Below are positions 47,200-57,979 of a DNA stretch of 64,000 nucleotides, one piece after another. Both the position numbers and the translations under genes were made by a program. The notes below the pieces were generated by a model. It was given only the letters and a program-made list of their open reading frames with translations. It searched no databases and was not told the DNA's origin. How positions within the stretch are numbered: position 1 is the first letter of the stretch; every line of letters starts with the position of its first letter. Source of the DNA: Marinobacter sp. 2_MG-2023 (GTDB lineage Bacteria > Pseudomonadota > Gammaproteobacteria > Pseudomonadales > Oleiphilaceae); the NCBI RefSeq assembly GCF_030546935.1, contig NZ_JAUOPH010000004.1, positions 620,001-684,000 of the forward strand. Reading direction: 5' to 3'.

Positions 47200-49754
47200 C
47201 AGGCCCCCGTAGATTCGAGTTTACGCTCGACTCTGATACGGTCGAAGACTTCGATCTGGTCACCGACCTTCACGTCGTAGCCTTTAACACCAATACCACA
47301 TTCCATACCGTTACGGACTTCAGGCACATCGTCCTTGAAGCGACGCAGGGATTCCAGCTCGCCCTCAAAGATCACCACGTTATCACGCAGTACACGGATC
47401 GGTTTGTTCCGGTATACGTTGCCTTCGGTCACCATGCAGCCAGCCACCTGGCCGAACTTCGGCGAACGGAACACATCGCGAACATCTGCAATGCCTACGA
47501 TATCTTCACGGAATTCTGGTGCCAGCATGCCCGTCAACGCTGCTTTCACATCGTCCAGCAGGTTATAGATAATGCTGTAGTAGCGCAGATCCAGACCTTC
47601 CTGCTCCACCAGACGCTTGGATGCGGTATCGGCACGCACGTTAAAGCCGAAAATAACAGCATTGGTCGCCATCGCGAGGCTCACGTCTGTCTCGGCAATA
47701 CCACCAACACCAGAAGATACGATCTTCACCTGCACTTCTTCGTTACCCAGATCCTGCAGCGACTTGGTGATTGCTTCCAGAGAGCCGCGAACGTCTGTTT
47801 TCAGCACAACGTTGAGGGTTTTAACCTCATCTTTGCCCATGTTCTCGAACAGGTTCTCAAGCTTGGCCGCCTGCGCTCGCTGCAAACGCTGCTCGCGCTC
47901 TCGAACATGGCGGAACTCTGCCAGTTCTTTGGCCTTACGCTCATTGGCTACGGCAAAGAACTCATCGCCAGCATTTGGTGTGCCATTGAGGCCAAGAATC
48001 TCGACCGGAATAGACGGACCAGCTTCTTTCACTTGCTTGCCAGCCTCGTCCGTCATTGCGCGCACCTTACCGAAGTAAGAACCTGCAACAACCATATCAC
48101 CCTGGCGCAAGGTACCGTTTTGAACAAGAACGGTCGCTACAGAGCCGCGACCACGCTCAAGGCTGGACTCAACCACTACACCTTGGGCAGGCGCGTCGGG
48201 CGAGGCTTGCAGCTCAAGAATTTCTGCTTGCAGCAATACCGCTTCCAGCAGATTGTCGACGCCTTCCCCTGAGTGCGCGGAGATAGGCACAAACTGAACG
48301 TCGCCACCCCAGTCTTCCGGGATAACCTCAATTGCCGCCAGCTCGTTCTTCACGCGGTCGGGGTCGGCCTGTTCTTTATCCATCTTGGTGATAGCGACAA
48401 CGATGGGCACACCGGCAGAGCGGGCATGTTCAACCGCTTCTTTGGTTTGCGGCATAACGCCATCATCAGATGCTACAACCAGAATAACAATGTCCGTGCA
48501 CTGAGCACCACGGGCGCGCATTGCGGTAAACGCCGCGTGGCCAGGGGTATCCAGGAACGAGATCATTCCGTGATCAGTCTCTACGTGGTAGGCACCAATA
48601 TGCTGGGTAATACCACCAGACTCACCGGAAGCGACTTTGGTGCGGCGAATGTAGTCCAACAGGGAGGTTTTACCATGGTCAACATGACCCATCACACTCA
48701 CAACAGGTGCGCGCTTGGCCTTAACCTTGCCTTCAACACTGAATTCGCTGAGCACGCCTTCTTCAAACGCATCATCACTGATCGGCTTGGCCTTGTGACC
48801 CAGTTCTTCAACAACAAGAGTCGACGTCGCCTGATCCAGCGGCTGGTTAATGGTCGCCATTACACCCATGCCCATCAAAGTCTTGATGACATCACCGGAT
48901 TTAACAGCCATCCGTTGGGCAAGATCGCCAACGGTAATAATTTCTGGAACTTCTACTTCTCTGACCATTGGTTTGGTCGGCCTCTCGAAGCCATGACGCT
49001 TCTCTTTGGGTTTCTTTTTCGCTCGCAGTGGTTTGCGCAACGTGGTGTCATCGTCGTCTTCCGAGATCACCAGCGGCTCCTCTGCAGAGCGACCACGTGG
49101 ACCACGGTGGCCGGCCTGTTTCTTCTTAGGCTTGCCATCATCAGTCTCGTCGCCACGCTCACGAACTTTTTCTTTCTTTTTCTTCGGTTTCCGATCTTTG
49201 CCTTCGCCCTCTGCTGGAGGGGGAATCGGAATATCTTCCGGAGCAGGGGCGGGCTCAGGCGCTGCTTTCGGCTCCGCCTTCTCTGAAGAAGCCTTATCTT
49301 CAGCTACCGGCGCTTCGGCTTTCACAGATTCAGCCGGTGCTTCTGCCTCTACCTGGGGCGCCTGTTCAGCCGCCACATCCGCAGCAGTTTCTGTCGGCTG
49401 CGGCTCAACTTTCTGCTCTTCCTGAAGCTCTTCCGGCGCCTCAGCTTCCGGCTCAGGCGTAAGCTCAGCGCGTTTTACGTAAGTGCGCCGCTTGCGCACT
49501 TCTACATTGACGGTCTTGGCCTTACCGGCCTTGAGCGTGGTTGTAGTTTTGCGCTTCAGTGTAATTTTGTTCGGCTCAGCGCCTGCTTCACCGTGGGTCT
49601 TTCTCAGATAGGCCAGCAACTGCTGCTTCTCATCGCTGGAGACAGCGTCGTTTTCTGAGCGGGCTTTCAGGCCGGCTTCCACGATCTGTTTCAGCAAACG
49701 ATCCACGGGAGCGCCTACATCATCGGCCAGTTGTTTTACCGTTACTTCAGCCAT
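47199..49754 (-). CDS. infB: Translation initiation factor IF-2
   Basis: This 851-residue GTPase places initiator tRNA on the ribosome. An IF2-N domain ([20 protein letters not shown]) starts the protein. It is followed by a long acidic, Pro/Ala/Glu-rich linker (roughly residues 85-210), a second IF2-N domain ([20 protein letters not shown]) near residue 275, and the G domain with GHVDHGKTS near residue 358, DTPGHAAF and NKMD-type TKMD. Domains II-IV complete it. The length is slightly under that of E. coli IF2-alpha (890). It lies 17 bp after nusA. Confidence 0.97.
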   Translation of the reverse strand: MAEVTVKQLADDVGAPVDRLLKQIVEAGLKARSENDAVSSDEKQQLLAYLRKTHGEAGAEPNKITLKRKTTTTLKAGKAKTVNVEVRKRRTYVKRAELTPEPEAEAPEELQEEQKVEPQPTETAADVAAEQAPQVEAEAPAESVKAEAPVAEDKASSEKAEPKAAPEPAPAPEDIPIPPPAEGEGKDRKPKKKKEKVRERGDETDDGKPKKKQAGHRGPRGRSAEEPLVISEDDDDTTLRKPLRAKKKPKEKRHGFERPTKPMVREVEVPEIITVGDLAQRMAVKSGDVIKTLMGMGVMATINQPLDQATSTLVVEELGHKAKPISDDAFEEGVLSEFSVEGKVKAKRAPVVSVMGHVDHGKTSLLDYIRRTKVASGESGGITQHIGAYHVETDHGMISFLDTPGHAAFTAMRARGAQCTDIVILVVASDDGVMPQTKEAVEHARSAGVPIVVAITKMDKEQADPDRVKNELAAIEVIPEDWGGDVQFVPISAHSGEGVDNLLEAVLLQAEILELQASPDAPAQGVVVESSLERGRGSVATVLVQNGTLRQGDMVVAGSYFGKVRAMTDEAGKQVKEAGPSIPVEILGLNGTPNAGDEFFAVANERKAKELAEFRHVREREQRLQRAQAAKLENLFENMGKDEVKTLNVVLKTDVRGSLEAITKSLQDLGNEEVQVKIVSSGVGGIAETDVSLAMATNAVIFGFNVRADTASKRLVEQEGLDLRYYSIIYNLLDDVKAALTGMLAPEFREDIVGIADVRDVFRSPKFGQVAGCMVTEGNVYRNKPIRVLRDNVVIFEGELESLRRFKDDVPEVRNGMECGIGVKGYDVKVGDQIEVFDRIRVERKLESTGA

Positions 49755-49771
49755 ACTGGACTCCTCCCGAA

Positions 49772-51265
49772 TTAGGCCTGGTCTTCAAACCAGGGGGCGC
49801 GTGCGGTCATAATCAACTGCCCTGCACGCTCTTCATCAATACCTTCGATTTCAAGCAGGTCGTCAACCGACTGCTCTGCCAGATCTTCCATGGTGCGCAC
49901 CCCCATGCCGGCGAGCTTGAACGCCAGGCCGCGATCCATACCGTCCATATTCAGAAGATCTTCTGCCGGCTCAGCGCCGTCGAGGGCTTCTTCACTGGCC
50001 AGGGCCTGGTTCAACAGGACATCCTTGGCACGGCGACGTAATTCAGTGACGGTGTCTTCATCAAAGCCGTCGATCGCCAGCATTTCTTCCATCGGCACGT
50101 AGGCGACTTCTTCAATAGAGGTAAAGCCTTCCTCTATCAGCACACCTGCGAACTCTTCATCCACGTCGAGGTGGGCAGTAAAGTGCTCAACCAGAGTGTT
50201 ATATTCCTGCTCTTGCCGCTCACCAGCCTCCTCTTCGGTCATGACATTCAGTGTCCAACCTGTAAGTTCGGTGGCAAGGCGCACATTCTGCCCGTTACGA
50301 CCGATAGCCTGAGCCAGGTTATCTTCTGCAACCGCTACTTCCATCGTGTGACGATCCTCATCCATCACAATAGAAGCAACTTCGGCAGGCGCCATGGCGT
50401 TGATAACCAGCTGGGCAGGATTGTCATCCCAAAGAACTATGTCTACACGCTCACCGCCCAGTTCGTTGGAAACAGCCTGAACGCGGGAGCCGCGCATGCC
50501 TACACAAGCGCCAACCGGATCAATACGACGATCGTTGGTCTTCACCGCAATCTTGGCGCGTGAGCCACAATCACGGGCAGCACCACGGATTTCGATCAAC
50601 TCTTCTGCGATCTCGGGCACTTCAATGCGGAACAGCTCAACCAGCATCTGCGGAGCAGAGCGGCTCAGGATAAGCTGAGGCCCACGGTGATCAGTGCGGA
50701 TCTCAAGCAGCAGAGAGCGCACCCTGTCACCCATGCGGAATGTTTCACGCGGGATCAGGTACTCTCTGGGCAGCAAAGCTTCCGCGTTAGCGCCAAGATC
50801 TACGATAACATTATCTCGGGTAACCTTCTTTACAGTGCCCGAGACCAGCTCGCCAACGCGATCACGATAGCTATCAACGATTTTGCTGCGCTCTGCTTCA
50901 CGAACTTTCTGGAAGATGATCTGCTTTGCGGCCTGAGCACCGATACGACCAAAGGCAACAGACTCGGCCTTCTCTTCGTAGGTGTCGCCCGGCTTGAGCG
51001 AAGGATCAATTTCTTCTGCTTCCTGAAGCGTAAGTTCGGTGCCAAGCGCAGGAACAGCATCGTTGTCGACGACAAGCCAACGGCGGAAGGTTTCGTACTC
51101 ACCGGTGCGACGGTCAATGGACACGCGCACATCCGACTCTTCGTCTTCGTAACGTTTTTTGGCAGCGGTGGCGAGTGCCAGCTCGATCGCCTCGAAAATC
51201 ACATCCTTCTCGACACCTTTCTCGTTCGAGACGGCTTCAACTACCAGCAAGATCTCTTTACTCAT
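49772..51265 (-). CDS. nusA: Transcription termination/antitermination factor NusA
   Basis: This 497-residue RNA polymerase-binding factor starts with the classic [20 protein letters not shown]. An S1 domain ([20 protein letters not shown]) is followed by two KH domains ([40 protein letters not shown]). Two acidic C-terminal repeats end the protein. The start at 51265 is chosen over an upstream in-frame start because the family sequence begins there after AGGGCA. The gene follows rimP by 54 bp. In E. coli NusA also controls its own operon; the leader signals upstream of rimP would allow that here. Confidence 0.97.
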   Translation of the reverse strand: MSKEILLVVEAVSNEKGVEKDVIFEAIELALATAAKKRYEDEESDVRVSIDRRTGEYETFRRWLVVDNDAVPALGTELTLQEAEEIDPSLKPGDTYEEKAESVAFGRIGAQAAKQIIFQKVREAERSKIVDSYRDRVGELVSGTVKKVTRDNVIVDLGANAEALLPREYLIPRETFRMGDRVRSLLLEIRTDHRGPQLILSRSAPQMLVELFRIEVPEIAEELIEIRGAARDCGSRAKIAVKTNDRRIDPVGACVGMRGSRVQAVSNELGGERVDIVLWDDNPAQLVINAMAPAEVASIVMDEDRHTMEVAVAEDNLAQAIGRNGQNVRLATELTGWTLNVMTEEEAGERQEQEYNTLVEHFTAHLDVDEEFAGVLIEEGFTSIEEVAYVPMEEMLAIDGFDEDTVTELRRRAKDVLLNQALASEEALDGAEPAEDLLNMDGMDRGLAFKLAGMGVRTMEDLAEQSVDDLLEIEGIDEERAGQLIMTARAPWFEDQA

Positions 51266-51319
51266 TGGATTGCCCTGCCCTGAAAATAAACTGTGCATCT
51301 ACTGAGTTATTCAAATGGC

Positions 51320-51781
51320 TCACTCGAATACCGGAACAATTTGGGCTTTTTCAATACTATCGAAAGGCAGCAGATATTCATGATCATCAACGACCACAAT
51401 GACATCATCGCCTTCGACACCTTTAATAAGCCCCTGAAACTTGCGCCGGCCTTCAAACGCCATGCGCAAGCGGATTTGTACTTGATGCCCCACAAATGCC
51501 TGATACTGCTCAGGCCGGAACAGCGGGCGATCCATCCCCGGAGACGAAACCTCCAGTGTGTACTCGGTCTGGATGGGATCTTCCACATCCATCACGCCAC
51601 TGACCTGACGACTGACTTTCTCGCAGTCATCGATGCCGATGCCATTCTCGGCATCGTCTATAAACACCCGCAGCATGGATTGGTAGCCCTTGGAGCGATA
51701 TTCAATACCCCAGAACTCATAACCCAAGCCTTCCACCACGGGCCGAAGGATGTCTTCCAGTTGTTTAAGCTTGCCTGACAA
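51320..51781 (-). CDS. rimP: Ribosome maturation factor RimP
   Basis: This 153-residue protein assists 30S maturation. Recognisable segments are [20 protein letters not shown] at the start, [20 protein letters not shown], and [20 protein letters not shown] near residue 80. It is the first gene of rimP-nusA-infB-rbfA-truB-rpsO-pnp. Its leader holds a strong promoter and two terminator-like hairpins (51823-51914). Confidence 0.95.
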   Translation of the reverse strand: MSGKLKQLEDILRPVVEGLGYEFWGIEYRSKGYQSMLRVFIDDAENGIGIDDCEKVSRQVSGVMDVEDPIQTEYTLEVSSPGMDRPLFRPEQYQAFVGHQVQIRLRMAFEGRRKFQGLIKGVEGDDVIVVVDDHEYLLPFDSIEKAQIVPVFE

Positions 51782-51822
51782 GTTAGGCGGTCTCCGTTAT
51801 GAAATTTACCGGCCCCAAAAAC

Positions 51823-51851
51823 AAAAAAAGGGCTGTCAATCAGCCCTTTTT
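51823..51851 (-). terminator. Intrinsic terminator in the rimP-nusA leader (proximal)
   Basis: On the minus strand an 11-bp stem (AAAAAGGGCTG / CAGCCCTTTTT) is followed by a T-tract of seven. It ends 42 bases before the rimP start, so the operon must be read through it. Confidence 0.8.
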
Positions 51852-51886
51852 ACGCACCAGGGCCCGTTGCGCCAGGCCCCTTAATC

Positions 51887-51914
51887 AAAAAGCCCCGATA
51901 ACTGGGGCCTTTTG
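51887..51914 (-). terminator. Intrinsic terminator in the rimP-nusA leader (distal)
   Basis: GCCCC pairs with GGGGC around ATAGTCA-like loop bases, extended by A/T pairs, and ends in TTTTT on the minus strand. It would end a leader RNA of about 125 nt starting from the promoter at 52021-52049. Confidence 0.65.
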
Positions 51915-51926
51915 TTGCAAGAACTC

Positions 51927-51957
51927 GCAGGAAGCAAACCGGTAAACCGCTTCCTGC
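51927..51957 (-). promoter_or_regulatory. Hairpin within the rimP leader transcript
   Basis: GCAGGAAGC pairs perfectly with GCTTCCTGC over a 13-base loop. With the promoter before and terminator after, it could belong to a small RNA of about 125 nt. No known family was recognised. Confidence 0.45.
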
Positions 51958-52020
51958 TGACAGACACCTGGCCTGCCAGAAACCCGACAACAAAAGATGC
52001 CTGGCTCCAATATCCGCCGG

Positions 52021-52049
52021 AGTATAGAGACGCCGAACGGACTGGTCAA
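52021..52049 (-). promoter_or_regulatory. Strong sigma-70 promoter for the rimP-nusA operon
   Basis: On the minus strand TTGACC (52049-52044) and TATACT (52026-52021) are 17 bases apart. It lies just after the tRNA-Leu terminator and about 230 bases before rimP. Confidence 0.75.
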
Positions 52050-52058
52050 GGACTGAAC

Positions 52059-52089
52059 AAAAAAACGGCCTGGAAGTTCCAAGCCGTTT
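52059..52089 (-). terminator. Terminator after tRNA-Leu
   Basis: AAACGGC/GCCGTTT with an inner TGGA/TCCA segment ends in seven T on the minus strand, 12 bases after the tRNA 3' end. Confidence 0.75.
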
Positions 52090-52100
52090 TTCTTCTTAAT

Positions 52101-52185
52101 TGGTGCCCAAGGCCGGACTCGAACCGGCACGGCTTTCGCCACTACCCCCTCAAGATAGCGTGTCTACCAGTTCCACCACTTGGGC
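52101..52185 (-). tRNA. tRNA-Leu (anticodon GAG)
   Basis: The minus strand folds as a class II tRNA: acceptor arms GCCCAAG and CTTGGGC, discriminator A and encoded CCA. The D-arm region reads GTGGAACTGGTAGACACG. The anticodon stem-loop CTATC-TTGAGGG-GGTAG has anticodon GAG. A short variable arm (TGGCGAAAGCCG) and a T arm GCCGGTTCGAGTCCGGC complete it. It lies between secG and rimP, the same place as leuU in E. coli. The initiator tRNA gene (metY) found next to it in E. coli was not seen. Confidence 0.96.
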
Positions 52186-52192
52186 AACACTC

Positions 52193-52564
52193 TTACTCGA
52201 GCTCGGGGAGGCCAGACTCCCCGCTCCCGGTTTCGCTTTCGGCAGCATCCGCAGCACTTTCGGCTGGAGCGTCGTGGGATTCCTGGACTACCGGAATACC
52301 TGCTTCACCAGACACCTCTGCACGCTGCTTGGCGAAGACTGCCAACGAAAAACTCGTCACGAAAAATACGATCGCGAGCAAGGTAGTCATACGGGTCAGA
52401 AAACTGCCGCTACCTTGACTACCGAATACAGTTTGGGACGCACCACCACCACCGAAGGCCGCACCTGCATCCGCACCCTTGCCCTGTTGGATCAGCACCA
52501 GACCCACCAGCGCCACCGCGATCACGACGTGCACAACGACTACTAGTGTTTCCATCAAATCCAT
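52193..52564 (-). CDS. secG: Protein translocase subunit SecG
   Basis: This 123-residue inner-membrane protein assists SecYE. Two membrane segments are visible (LVVVVHVVIAVALVGLVLI and TTLLAIVFFVTSFSLAVF), with the family motif QQGKGADAGAAFGGG between them and GSQGSGSFLTR following. The C-terminal tail is acidic. It lies 24 bp after tpiA and just upstream of tRNA-Leu, as in other gammaproteobacteria. M4 is an alternative start. Confidence 0.93.
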   Translation of the reverse strand: MDLMETLVVVVHVVIAVALVGLVLIQQGKGADAGAAFGGGGASQTVFGSQGSGSFLTRMTTLLAIVFFVTSFSLAVFAKQRAEVSGEAGIPVVQESHDAPAESAADAAESETGSGESGLPELE

Positions 52565-52588
52565 ATCGACTCTCGCGAACCTTTAACT

Positions 52589-53347
52589 TTAGGTAGCTGC
52601 TGGAAAAGACCGGCAGATACTCATAAATTCTTTTGCGACCAATGAAGCGCCGCCGATTAACCCACCGTCTATATCGGGCTCTGAAAAAAGCGCCGCTGCA
52701 TTATCCGCTTTTACACTGCCGCCGTAAAGTAGTGAAATCTCTTCGGCTGGGGCGCCCATATCTTTCAACACCCCCCGTATCGCAGAATGCATGGCCTGAG
52801 CATCACCAGCAGTTGCCGTCTTCCCGGTGCCAATTGCCCAAACAGGCTCATAGGCTACCACGACATTGTGCCACTGACCTTTTGGCACGAATGCCAAACC
52901 AGAACGCACCTGATGAGCAACAACTGACTCAGCCTGGCCAGACTCACGCTCTTCCAGCGTTTCTCCGACACAAACAATGGCCACTAGACCACTGGAAACA
53001 ACAAGCGATACTTTCTCGGCAACCAGCTCATCGGTCTCACCGAAAATCTGGCGGCGCTCGGAATGACCAACGAGCACATAGCGACAACCTGCATCTTTAG
53101 CCATATCCGGAGAAACTTCACCGGTATAGGCACCTGACTGCCACTGACCTACATTCTGAACACCCACTGAAACAACGCCCTGAGCCTGATCCAGCACATT
53201 CCCGATATAAATTGCGGGAGGAATAATAACAACCTCCACGCCGTTATCAAGAGATCCGGCCTCAGACCGGACATAGCCAACCAGTTCTTCCGATAGGTCT
53301 CTCGACCCGTTCATCTTCCAGTTTCCGGCTACAATCCTGCGTCGCAT
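52589..53347 (-). CDS. tpiA: Triosephosphate isomerase
   Basis: This 252-residue glycolytic enzyme interconverts dihydroxyacetone phosphate and glyceraldehyde 3-phosphate. The start RRRIVAGNWKMNGS contains the conserved lysine (in NWKMN). The catalytic histidine is in LVGHSERR near residue 96, and the catalytic glutamate in VVAYEPVWAIGTGKTA near residue 166. The phosphate loop LYGGSVKADNAA follows. The ATG at 53347 is preferred because GGGAA precedes it; further upstream in-frame starts would add an atypical extension. It follows glmM by 76 bp. Confidence 0.95.
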   Translation of the reverse strand: MRRRIVAGNWKMNGSRDLSEELVGYVRSEAGSLDNGVEVVIIPPAIYIGNVLDQAQGVVSVGVQNVGQWQSGAYTGEVSPDMAKDAGCRYVLVGHSERRQIFGETDELVAEKVSLVVSSGLVAIVCVGETLEERESGQAESVVAHQVRSGLAFVPKGQWHNVVVAYEPVWAIGTGKTATAGDAQAMHSAIRGVLKDMGAPAEEISLLYGGSVKADNAAALFSEPDIDGGLIGGASLVAKEFMSICRSFPAAT

Positions 53348-53423
53348 AACAGTTCCCATATGTAAGGGAGGGCGCACTATACAGCAGTCCCTCACAACAG
53401 ACAACAGCCTGAATCCAACAAAA

Positions 53424-54767
53424 TCAGGGCGTTGAATTTTCCACTACTTGCGCGAGCTTTTCGGCGACGCGACGTATATCTTCAGCGCTCTGACCTTCCG
53501 CCATCACACGGATCAACGCCTCGGTTCCAGAAGCTCGCAGCAAAATCCTGCCTGAGTTACCAAGCTCCCTTTCGGCTTTCTGAACCTCAGCAACAATATC
53601 AGCACGGCTGAATGGATCAAAACGCTGCGCAACGCGCACGTTGATCATAGTCTGGGGCAGCTTGCTCATGCCTTGGCGCAACTCGGCAAGAGTTTTGCCC
53701 GACTTGCCTATAGAGAGCAGCACCTGAAGTGCGGAAACAATGCCATCGCCGGTACTCGTACAATCGCGGATAACCATATGGCCAGATCCTTCACCGCCGA
53801 GCACCCAGTTGTTAGCCAACAGACGCTCCATTACATAGCGGTCACCGACGTTCGCGCGCTCGAATGTAATACCCATTTCGGTCAGCGCCAACTCCACACC
53901 CAGGTTGGTCATCAAGGTGCCAACCACACCACCTTTGAGGCGCCCTTCGGCAAAACGCTGGGCGGCGATCACATACAAAAGCTCATCGCCATCAACCTCC
54001 GAACCGTCACGATCAATCATCAGAACGCGGTCACCATCACCATCGAAAGCGATACCCAGGTCTGCACCTTTGTCGATGACAGCCTGCCTGAGCGCATCCA
54101 GGTGTGTTGAACCAACATTGAGGTTGATATTAAGCCCGTCTGGTTCTGCTCCAATCACAGATACCTGCGCGCCAAGCTCCCGGAATACTTTCGGAGCAAC
54201 GTGGTAAGTCGCACCGTGAGCGCAATCCAGAACAATCTTCATATGATCCAGGGTAAATTCGTTCGGCACTGTACTTTTACAGAACTCAACGTAGCGCCCA
54301 GGCGCGTCCTCCACTCGCGACGCCTTCCCCAGCTCCCCGGGGCCACAAACCTCAATCGGTTTATCCAACCAACTCTCTATTTCTGCCTCAAGGGCATCAT
54401 CGAGCTTGGTACCATCGGCAGAAAAGAACTTTATCCCGTTATCATGATGGGGATTATGGGATGCACTGATAACGATACCTGCAGAAGCACGGAAGGTGCG
54501 CGTCAGGTAAGCAATGGCCGGGGTTGGCATGGGGCCAAGCAGCTTTACATCCACACCGGCAGCCGACAATCCGGCCTCCAGCGCGGATTCGAACATGTAA
54601 CCAGACAGACGAGTATCTTTGCCAATGAGCACACTGTTGCGCTGACCCGCCTTCTTGAAGGCCTGCCCTGCAGCCCACCCAAGGTGCAACATGAATTCCG
54701 GCGTAATCGGATGCTCACCCACCCTGCCGCGAATTCCATCAGTGCCAAAATATTTTCTTCCGGTCAT
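53424..54767 (-). CDS. glmM: Phosphoglucosamine mutase
   Basis: This 447-residue enzyme converts glucosamine 6-phosphate to glucosamine 1-phosphate, feeding UDP-GlcNAc for cell wall and lipopolysaccharide. The active serine is in [19 protein letters not shown] near residue 101. The metal-binding loop is DGDGDRVLM near residue 243, and the sugar-binding segment is [11 protein letters not shown]. The ATG at 54767 overlaps the folP stop by one base (TGATG). Length matches E. coli GlmM (445). Confidence 0.96.
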   Translation of the reverse strand: MTGRKYFGTDGIRGRVGEHPITPEFMLHLGWAAGQAFKKAGQRNSVLIGKDTRLSGYMFESALEAGLSAAGVDVKLLGPMPTPAIAYLTRTFRASAGIVISASHNPHHDNGIKFFSADGTKLDDALEAEIESWLDKPIEVCGPGELGKASRVEDAPGRYVEFCKSTVPNEFTLDHMKIVLDCAHGATYHVAPKVFRELGAQVSVIGAEPDGLNINLNVGSTHLDALRQAVIDKGADLGIAFDGDGDRVLMIDRDGSEVDGDELLYVIAAQRFAEGRLKGGVVGTLMTNLGVELALTEMGITFERANVGDRYVMERLLANNWVLGGEGSGHMVIRDCTSTGDGIVSALQVLLSIGKSGKTLAELRQGMSKLPQTMINVRVAQRFDPFSRADIVAEVQKAERELGNSGRILLRASGTEALIRVMAEGQSAEDIRRVAEKLAQVVENSTP

Positions 54768-55597
54768 CAAACTGTCTCCTTTACGGCCGTCGCCACCCTG
54801 ACGGCATCAACGGTTTCCCTGACATCGTGCGCGCGAACAATACTTGCACCTTTCATGACCGAGATTGTCGCGGCCGCCAGGCTCGCTGGCAACCTCTCGT
54901 CAACATCCCGACCTGTTATCTTGCCAAGCATGGATTTTCGGGACATACCTACAAGCAAAGGGTGACCCAACACCTGCAATTGCTCCAGCGACGCGAGCAA
55001 GCGAAGATTGTGCTCAAGCGTTTTCCCAAACCCGAACCCCGGATCCAGAATTATATTGTCCGATGATACTCCCGCCTGCTCGGCGGCATGAATGCGGCCC
55101 GCCAGGAACTCACTGACCTCGCGCAACACATTTTGATATTCAGGCCGCTCCTGCATCGTCTCAGGCTCCCCCTGAATATGCATTATGCACACGGGAACGC
55201 CAGAGCGTGCGGCCGCAATAGCCGCGCCATCTCTTTGCAGCGCCCGCACATCGTTGATAAGGCCCGCACCCCTCGTGACCGCCTCCGACATCACTTCCGG
55301 AGTACTGGTATCTACGGAGACAATTACGTCGAGTTCTCGTGAAATTGCCTCAACCACCGGGCAAACCCGGTCAAGCTCTTCCTGCACGGACACCTTTGAC
55401 GCACCCGGACGAGTGGACTCCCCTCCCACATCGATAAACGCTGCGCCGTCGCTGACCATTTGCCGAGCTTTTAAAAGCGCAGCATCCAACTGGTTAAACC
55501 GACCACCATCAGAGAACGAGTCCGGCGTTACGTTTAGAACGCCCATCACATGACAGCGAGACAGATCCAGAACTCGTCCGGCGAACTTCATTTCCAT
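54767..55597 (-). CDS. folP: Dihydropteroate synthase
   Basis: This 276-residue folate-pathway enzyme joins para-aminobenzoate to the pterin. Signature 1 is [18 protein letters not shown], signature 2 is [14 protein letters not shown], and the conserved [13 protein letters not shown] and [10 protein letters not shown] follow. The ATG at 55597 is chosen because AGGAAAAG lies before it; an ORF start at 55654 would give an atypical extension. It is separated from ftsH by a terminator-like hairpin (55646-55680) yet shares its strand, so partial read-through is likely. It overlaps glmM by one base. Confidence 0.95.
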   Translation of the reverse strand: MEMKFAGRVLDLSRCHVMGVLNVTPDSFSDGGRFNQLDAALLKARQMVSDGAAFIDVGGESTRPGASKVSVQEELDRVCPVVEAISRELDVIVSVDTSTPEVMSEAVTRGAGLINDVRALQRDGAAIAAARSGVPVCIMHIQGEPETMQERPEYQNVLREVSEFLAGRIHAAEQAGVSSDNIILDPGFGFGKTLEHNLRLLASLEQLQVLGHPLLVGMSRKSMLGKITGRDVDERLPASLAAATISVMKGASIVRAHDVRETVDAVRVATAVKETV

Positions 55598-55645
55598 AAC
55601 GATCTTTTCCTGGGCAGGTACATCGGGGCCTGAAATAGCACCTGA

Positions 55646-55680
55646 CAAAAGCAAACGCCGCCCTTTTTAAGAGGGCGGCG
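55646..55680 (-). terminator. Terminator between ftsH and folP
   Basis: On the minus strand, a CGCCGCCC/GGGCGGCG stem with loop TCTTAAAAA-type bases is followed by GTTTGCTTTTGTC. It lies 34 bases after the ftsH stop and before the folP start. Confidence 0.7.
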
Positions 55681-55713
55681 CGAGCAGGCTCAGGTTATCT
55701 GAAACCGGAAGCT

Positions 55714-57657
55714 TTAGTGCTCTCCAGCTGGTCGACCAACATCTGGCCGCTGACCATCATCGGAAGGCTTGGCTCCGGAAGTCTGTTCCGGGCTGTCAGC
55801 TTTGACGCCACCCGCAGAACCCCTGTCATCCCAACCTTTCGGCGGTCGCGGAGTACGACCTTCCATGATGTCATCAATCTGATGACGATCAATGGTCTCA
55901 TACTTCATCAACGCCTGAGCCATGATGTCCAGCTTGTCCCGATTATCAACCAGAATCTGCGTAGCCTTCTCGTAGCACGTATCAATGATGTTACGAACTT
56001 CCTCATCAATACGCTGGGCAGTTTCCGGCGAGTATACCGTCTGGGCTTGCCCGGCAGAACGACCGAGGAACGGCTCTTCGCTATCGGTATCGTACTGCAA
56101 CGGCCCCAGCTTCTCAGACAGGCCCCAACGAGTGACCATGTTACGGGCCAGGCTAGTAGCCCGTTCGATATCGTTCGAAGCACCAGTAGTAACGCCATCG
56201 AAGCCTAACGTCAGCTCTTCCGCAATGCGACCACCGAAGAGGCTGCAAATGGAACTGATCAGAAAACGCTTGCTGTGGCTGTACCTGTCTTCTTCAGGCA
56301 GGAACATGGTGACACCCAGGGCACGGCCACGTGGAATGATACTCACTTTGTAAACCGGGTCATGCTCAGGCATCAACCGGCCAACAATAGCGTGGCCAGA
56401 CTCGTGAAACGCTGTGTTCAGCTTTTCCTTTTCACTCATCACCATGGACTTACGCTCGGCGCCCATCATGATTTTATCTTTCGCCAGTTCAAACTCTTCC
56501 ATAGAAACCAGGCGCATGTTCCGGCGAGCTGCAAAAAGCGCTGCTTCATTCACCAGATTGGCGAGATCAGCACCGGAAAAACCGGGTGTGCCACGCGCAA
56601 TCAACGCGGGCTCAACGTTCTCATCCACGGGCACTTTCTTCATGTGCACCTTGAGAATCTGCTCACGGCCGATGATGTCAGGCAGACCAACAACCACCTG
56701 GCGGTCAAAACGGCCCGGGCGCAACAGCGCGGGGTCAAGAACATCGGGGCGGTTGGTGGCAGCGATAACGATAACGCCTTCGTTGCCCTCAAAACCGTCC
56801 ATTTCAACCAGCAGCTGGTTCAGGGTCTGTTCGCGCTCATCATGACCGCCGCCCATGCCAGCACCGCGGTGACGACCAACTGCATCAATCTCGTCAATAA
56901 AGATGATGCAAGGGCTCTGTTTCTTGGCCTGCTCAAACATATCCCGTACACGGGATGCACCAACACCAACGAACATCTCCACGAAATCGGAACCGGAGAT
57001 TGAGAAGAACGGAACCTTTGCTTCACCGGCGATCGCTTTGGCCAGCAGAGTTTTACCGGTACCCGGCTGCCCCACCATCAAGACGCCTTTGGGAATACTG
57101 CCACCAAGACGCTGGAACTTGCTGGGATCCCTAAGGAAGTCAACCAGCTCCTTAACATCTTCCTTGGCCTCATCCACACCAGCCACATCGGCAAAGGTGG
57201 TTTTGATCTGATCTTCACTCATCAGGCGCGCTTTGCTTTTGCCAAACGACATGGGGCCTTTGCCGCCACCGCCGCCCTGCATCTGGCGCATGAAGAACAC
57301 GAACAATGCAATTATGATCAGAATCGGGAACGCCGCTACCAGCAGCTGTGTCCACAGGCTCTGGCGCTCAGGCTGTTTGCCGATCACTTCTACGTTGTTC
57401 GCCAGCAGATCGTCCATCAACTTATTGTCCGCCACCTGCGGACGAATTGTCTCGAACTGGGACCCATCACCGCGGGTGCCCTGAATTTCCAGACCATCAA
57501 TCGTGACTTTGTTGATCTGGCCCTGCTGAACCATCTCAACGAATTGGGAATAATTGACTTGCTGACCGCTGGTGGTGGGAGAAAAGTTCTGAAACACCAT
57601 CAGAAGTACTGCGGCTATAATTAGCCAAAGAACCAGATTTTTTGCCATATCGTTCAA
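55714..57657 (-). CDS. ftsH: ATP-dependent zinc metalloprotease FtsH
   Basis: This 647-residue membrane-bound AAA+ protease has two membrane helices (residues about 7-24 and 105-125) around a periplasmic domain. Walker A is GQPGTGKT near residue 200, Walker B is [12 protein letters not shown], and the zinc site is HESGHAIVG near residue 423. A Gly/Lys/Ser-rich hydrophilic tail follows. Two starts are possible: a TTG at 57657, which has AGGTGAT at good spacing, and an ATG three codons later at 57648. I prefer the TTG because of the ribosome site. The rlmE gene usually found immediately upstream is absent. Confidence 0.95.
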   Translation of the reverse strand: MNDMAKNLVLWLIIAAVLLMVFQNFSPTTSGQQVNYSQFVEMVQQGQINKVTIDGLEIQGTRGDGSQFETIRPQVADNKLMDDLLANNVEVIGKQPERQSLWTQLLVAAFPILIIIALFVFFMRQMQGGGGGKGPMSFGKSKARLMSEDQIKTTFADVAGVDEAKEDVKELVDFLRDPSKFQRLGGSIPKGVLMVGQPGTGKTLLAKAIAGEAKVPFFSISGSDFVEMFVGVGASRVRDMFEQAKKQSPCIIFIDEIDAVGRHRGAGMGGGHDEREQTLNQLLVEMDGFEGNEGVIVIAATNRPDVLDPALLRPGRFDRQVVVGLPDIIGREQILKVHMKKVPVDENVEPALIARGTPGFSGADLANLVNEAALFAARRNMRLVSMEEFELAKDKIMMGAERKSMVMSEKEKLNTAFHESGHAIVGRLMPEHDPVYKVSIIPRGRALGVTMFLPEEDRYSHSKRFLISSICSLFGGRIAEELTLGFDGVTTGASNDIERATSLARNMVTRWGLSEKLGPLQYDTDSEEPFLGRSAGQAQTVYSPETAQRIDEEVRNIIDTCYEKATQILVDNRDKLDIMAQALMKYETIDRHQIDDIMEGRTPRPPKGWDDRGSAGGVKADSPEQTSGAKPSDDGQRPDVGRPAGEH

Positions 57658-57979
57658 GGATCATCACCTGTGAATTGAAGAGCAAGCCTACGAAGCAAAT
57701 ACTCTTTGCCGACACCTTACACTAATTGTACGTCCATCCACCAGAAACGGCCTACCCGTAACGGCTACAGAAAAACGCAGCTGCGGATCAACCTGAAGAC
57801 GTTCCTTAACGCCGGACAAACTCCCGCATAGATTATATGTGGGCTTCATCTCGGAAATTACAACGTCTCCAAGATGATCAGTTATACAAGGTTGTCTGTT
57901 ACAATTCGCCAATTATACGACGTTGCCAGCGAATATGCCGCTGACCTTTTGTTAATTGCACCGATAAAGAGATTGCATC
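57658..57979. other. Divergent intergenic region without the expected rlmE gene
   Basis: These 322 bp lie between ftsH and yhbY. In Pseudomonas and E. coli, rlmE (ftsJ, about 620 bp) sits here on the ftsH strand. The space is too short for it, and no RlmE-like sequence was recognised in any frame. A 74-codon frame on the minus strand (57688-57912) has no convincing ribosome site. The region should hold the ftsH and yhbY promoters, but none was clear. Confidence 0.6.

Noticed and set aside
48273-49286. Long open frame of 337 codons on the + strand, antisense to infB
   Set aside because: It overlaps IF-2 completely, its composition mirrors the low-complexity linker of infB, and it has no recognisable domain.
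51782-52100. Possible initiator tRNA (metY) between rimP and tRNA-Leu
   Set aside because: No cloverleaf or CAT anticodon loop was found; only hairpins, a promoter and terminators are visible.
57688-57912. 74-codon minus-strand frame in the ftsH-yhbY gap, considered as a remnant of rlmE
   Set aside because: The translation has no RlmE-like SAM motif or catalytic K-D-K-E pattern and there is no good ribosome site.
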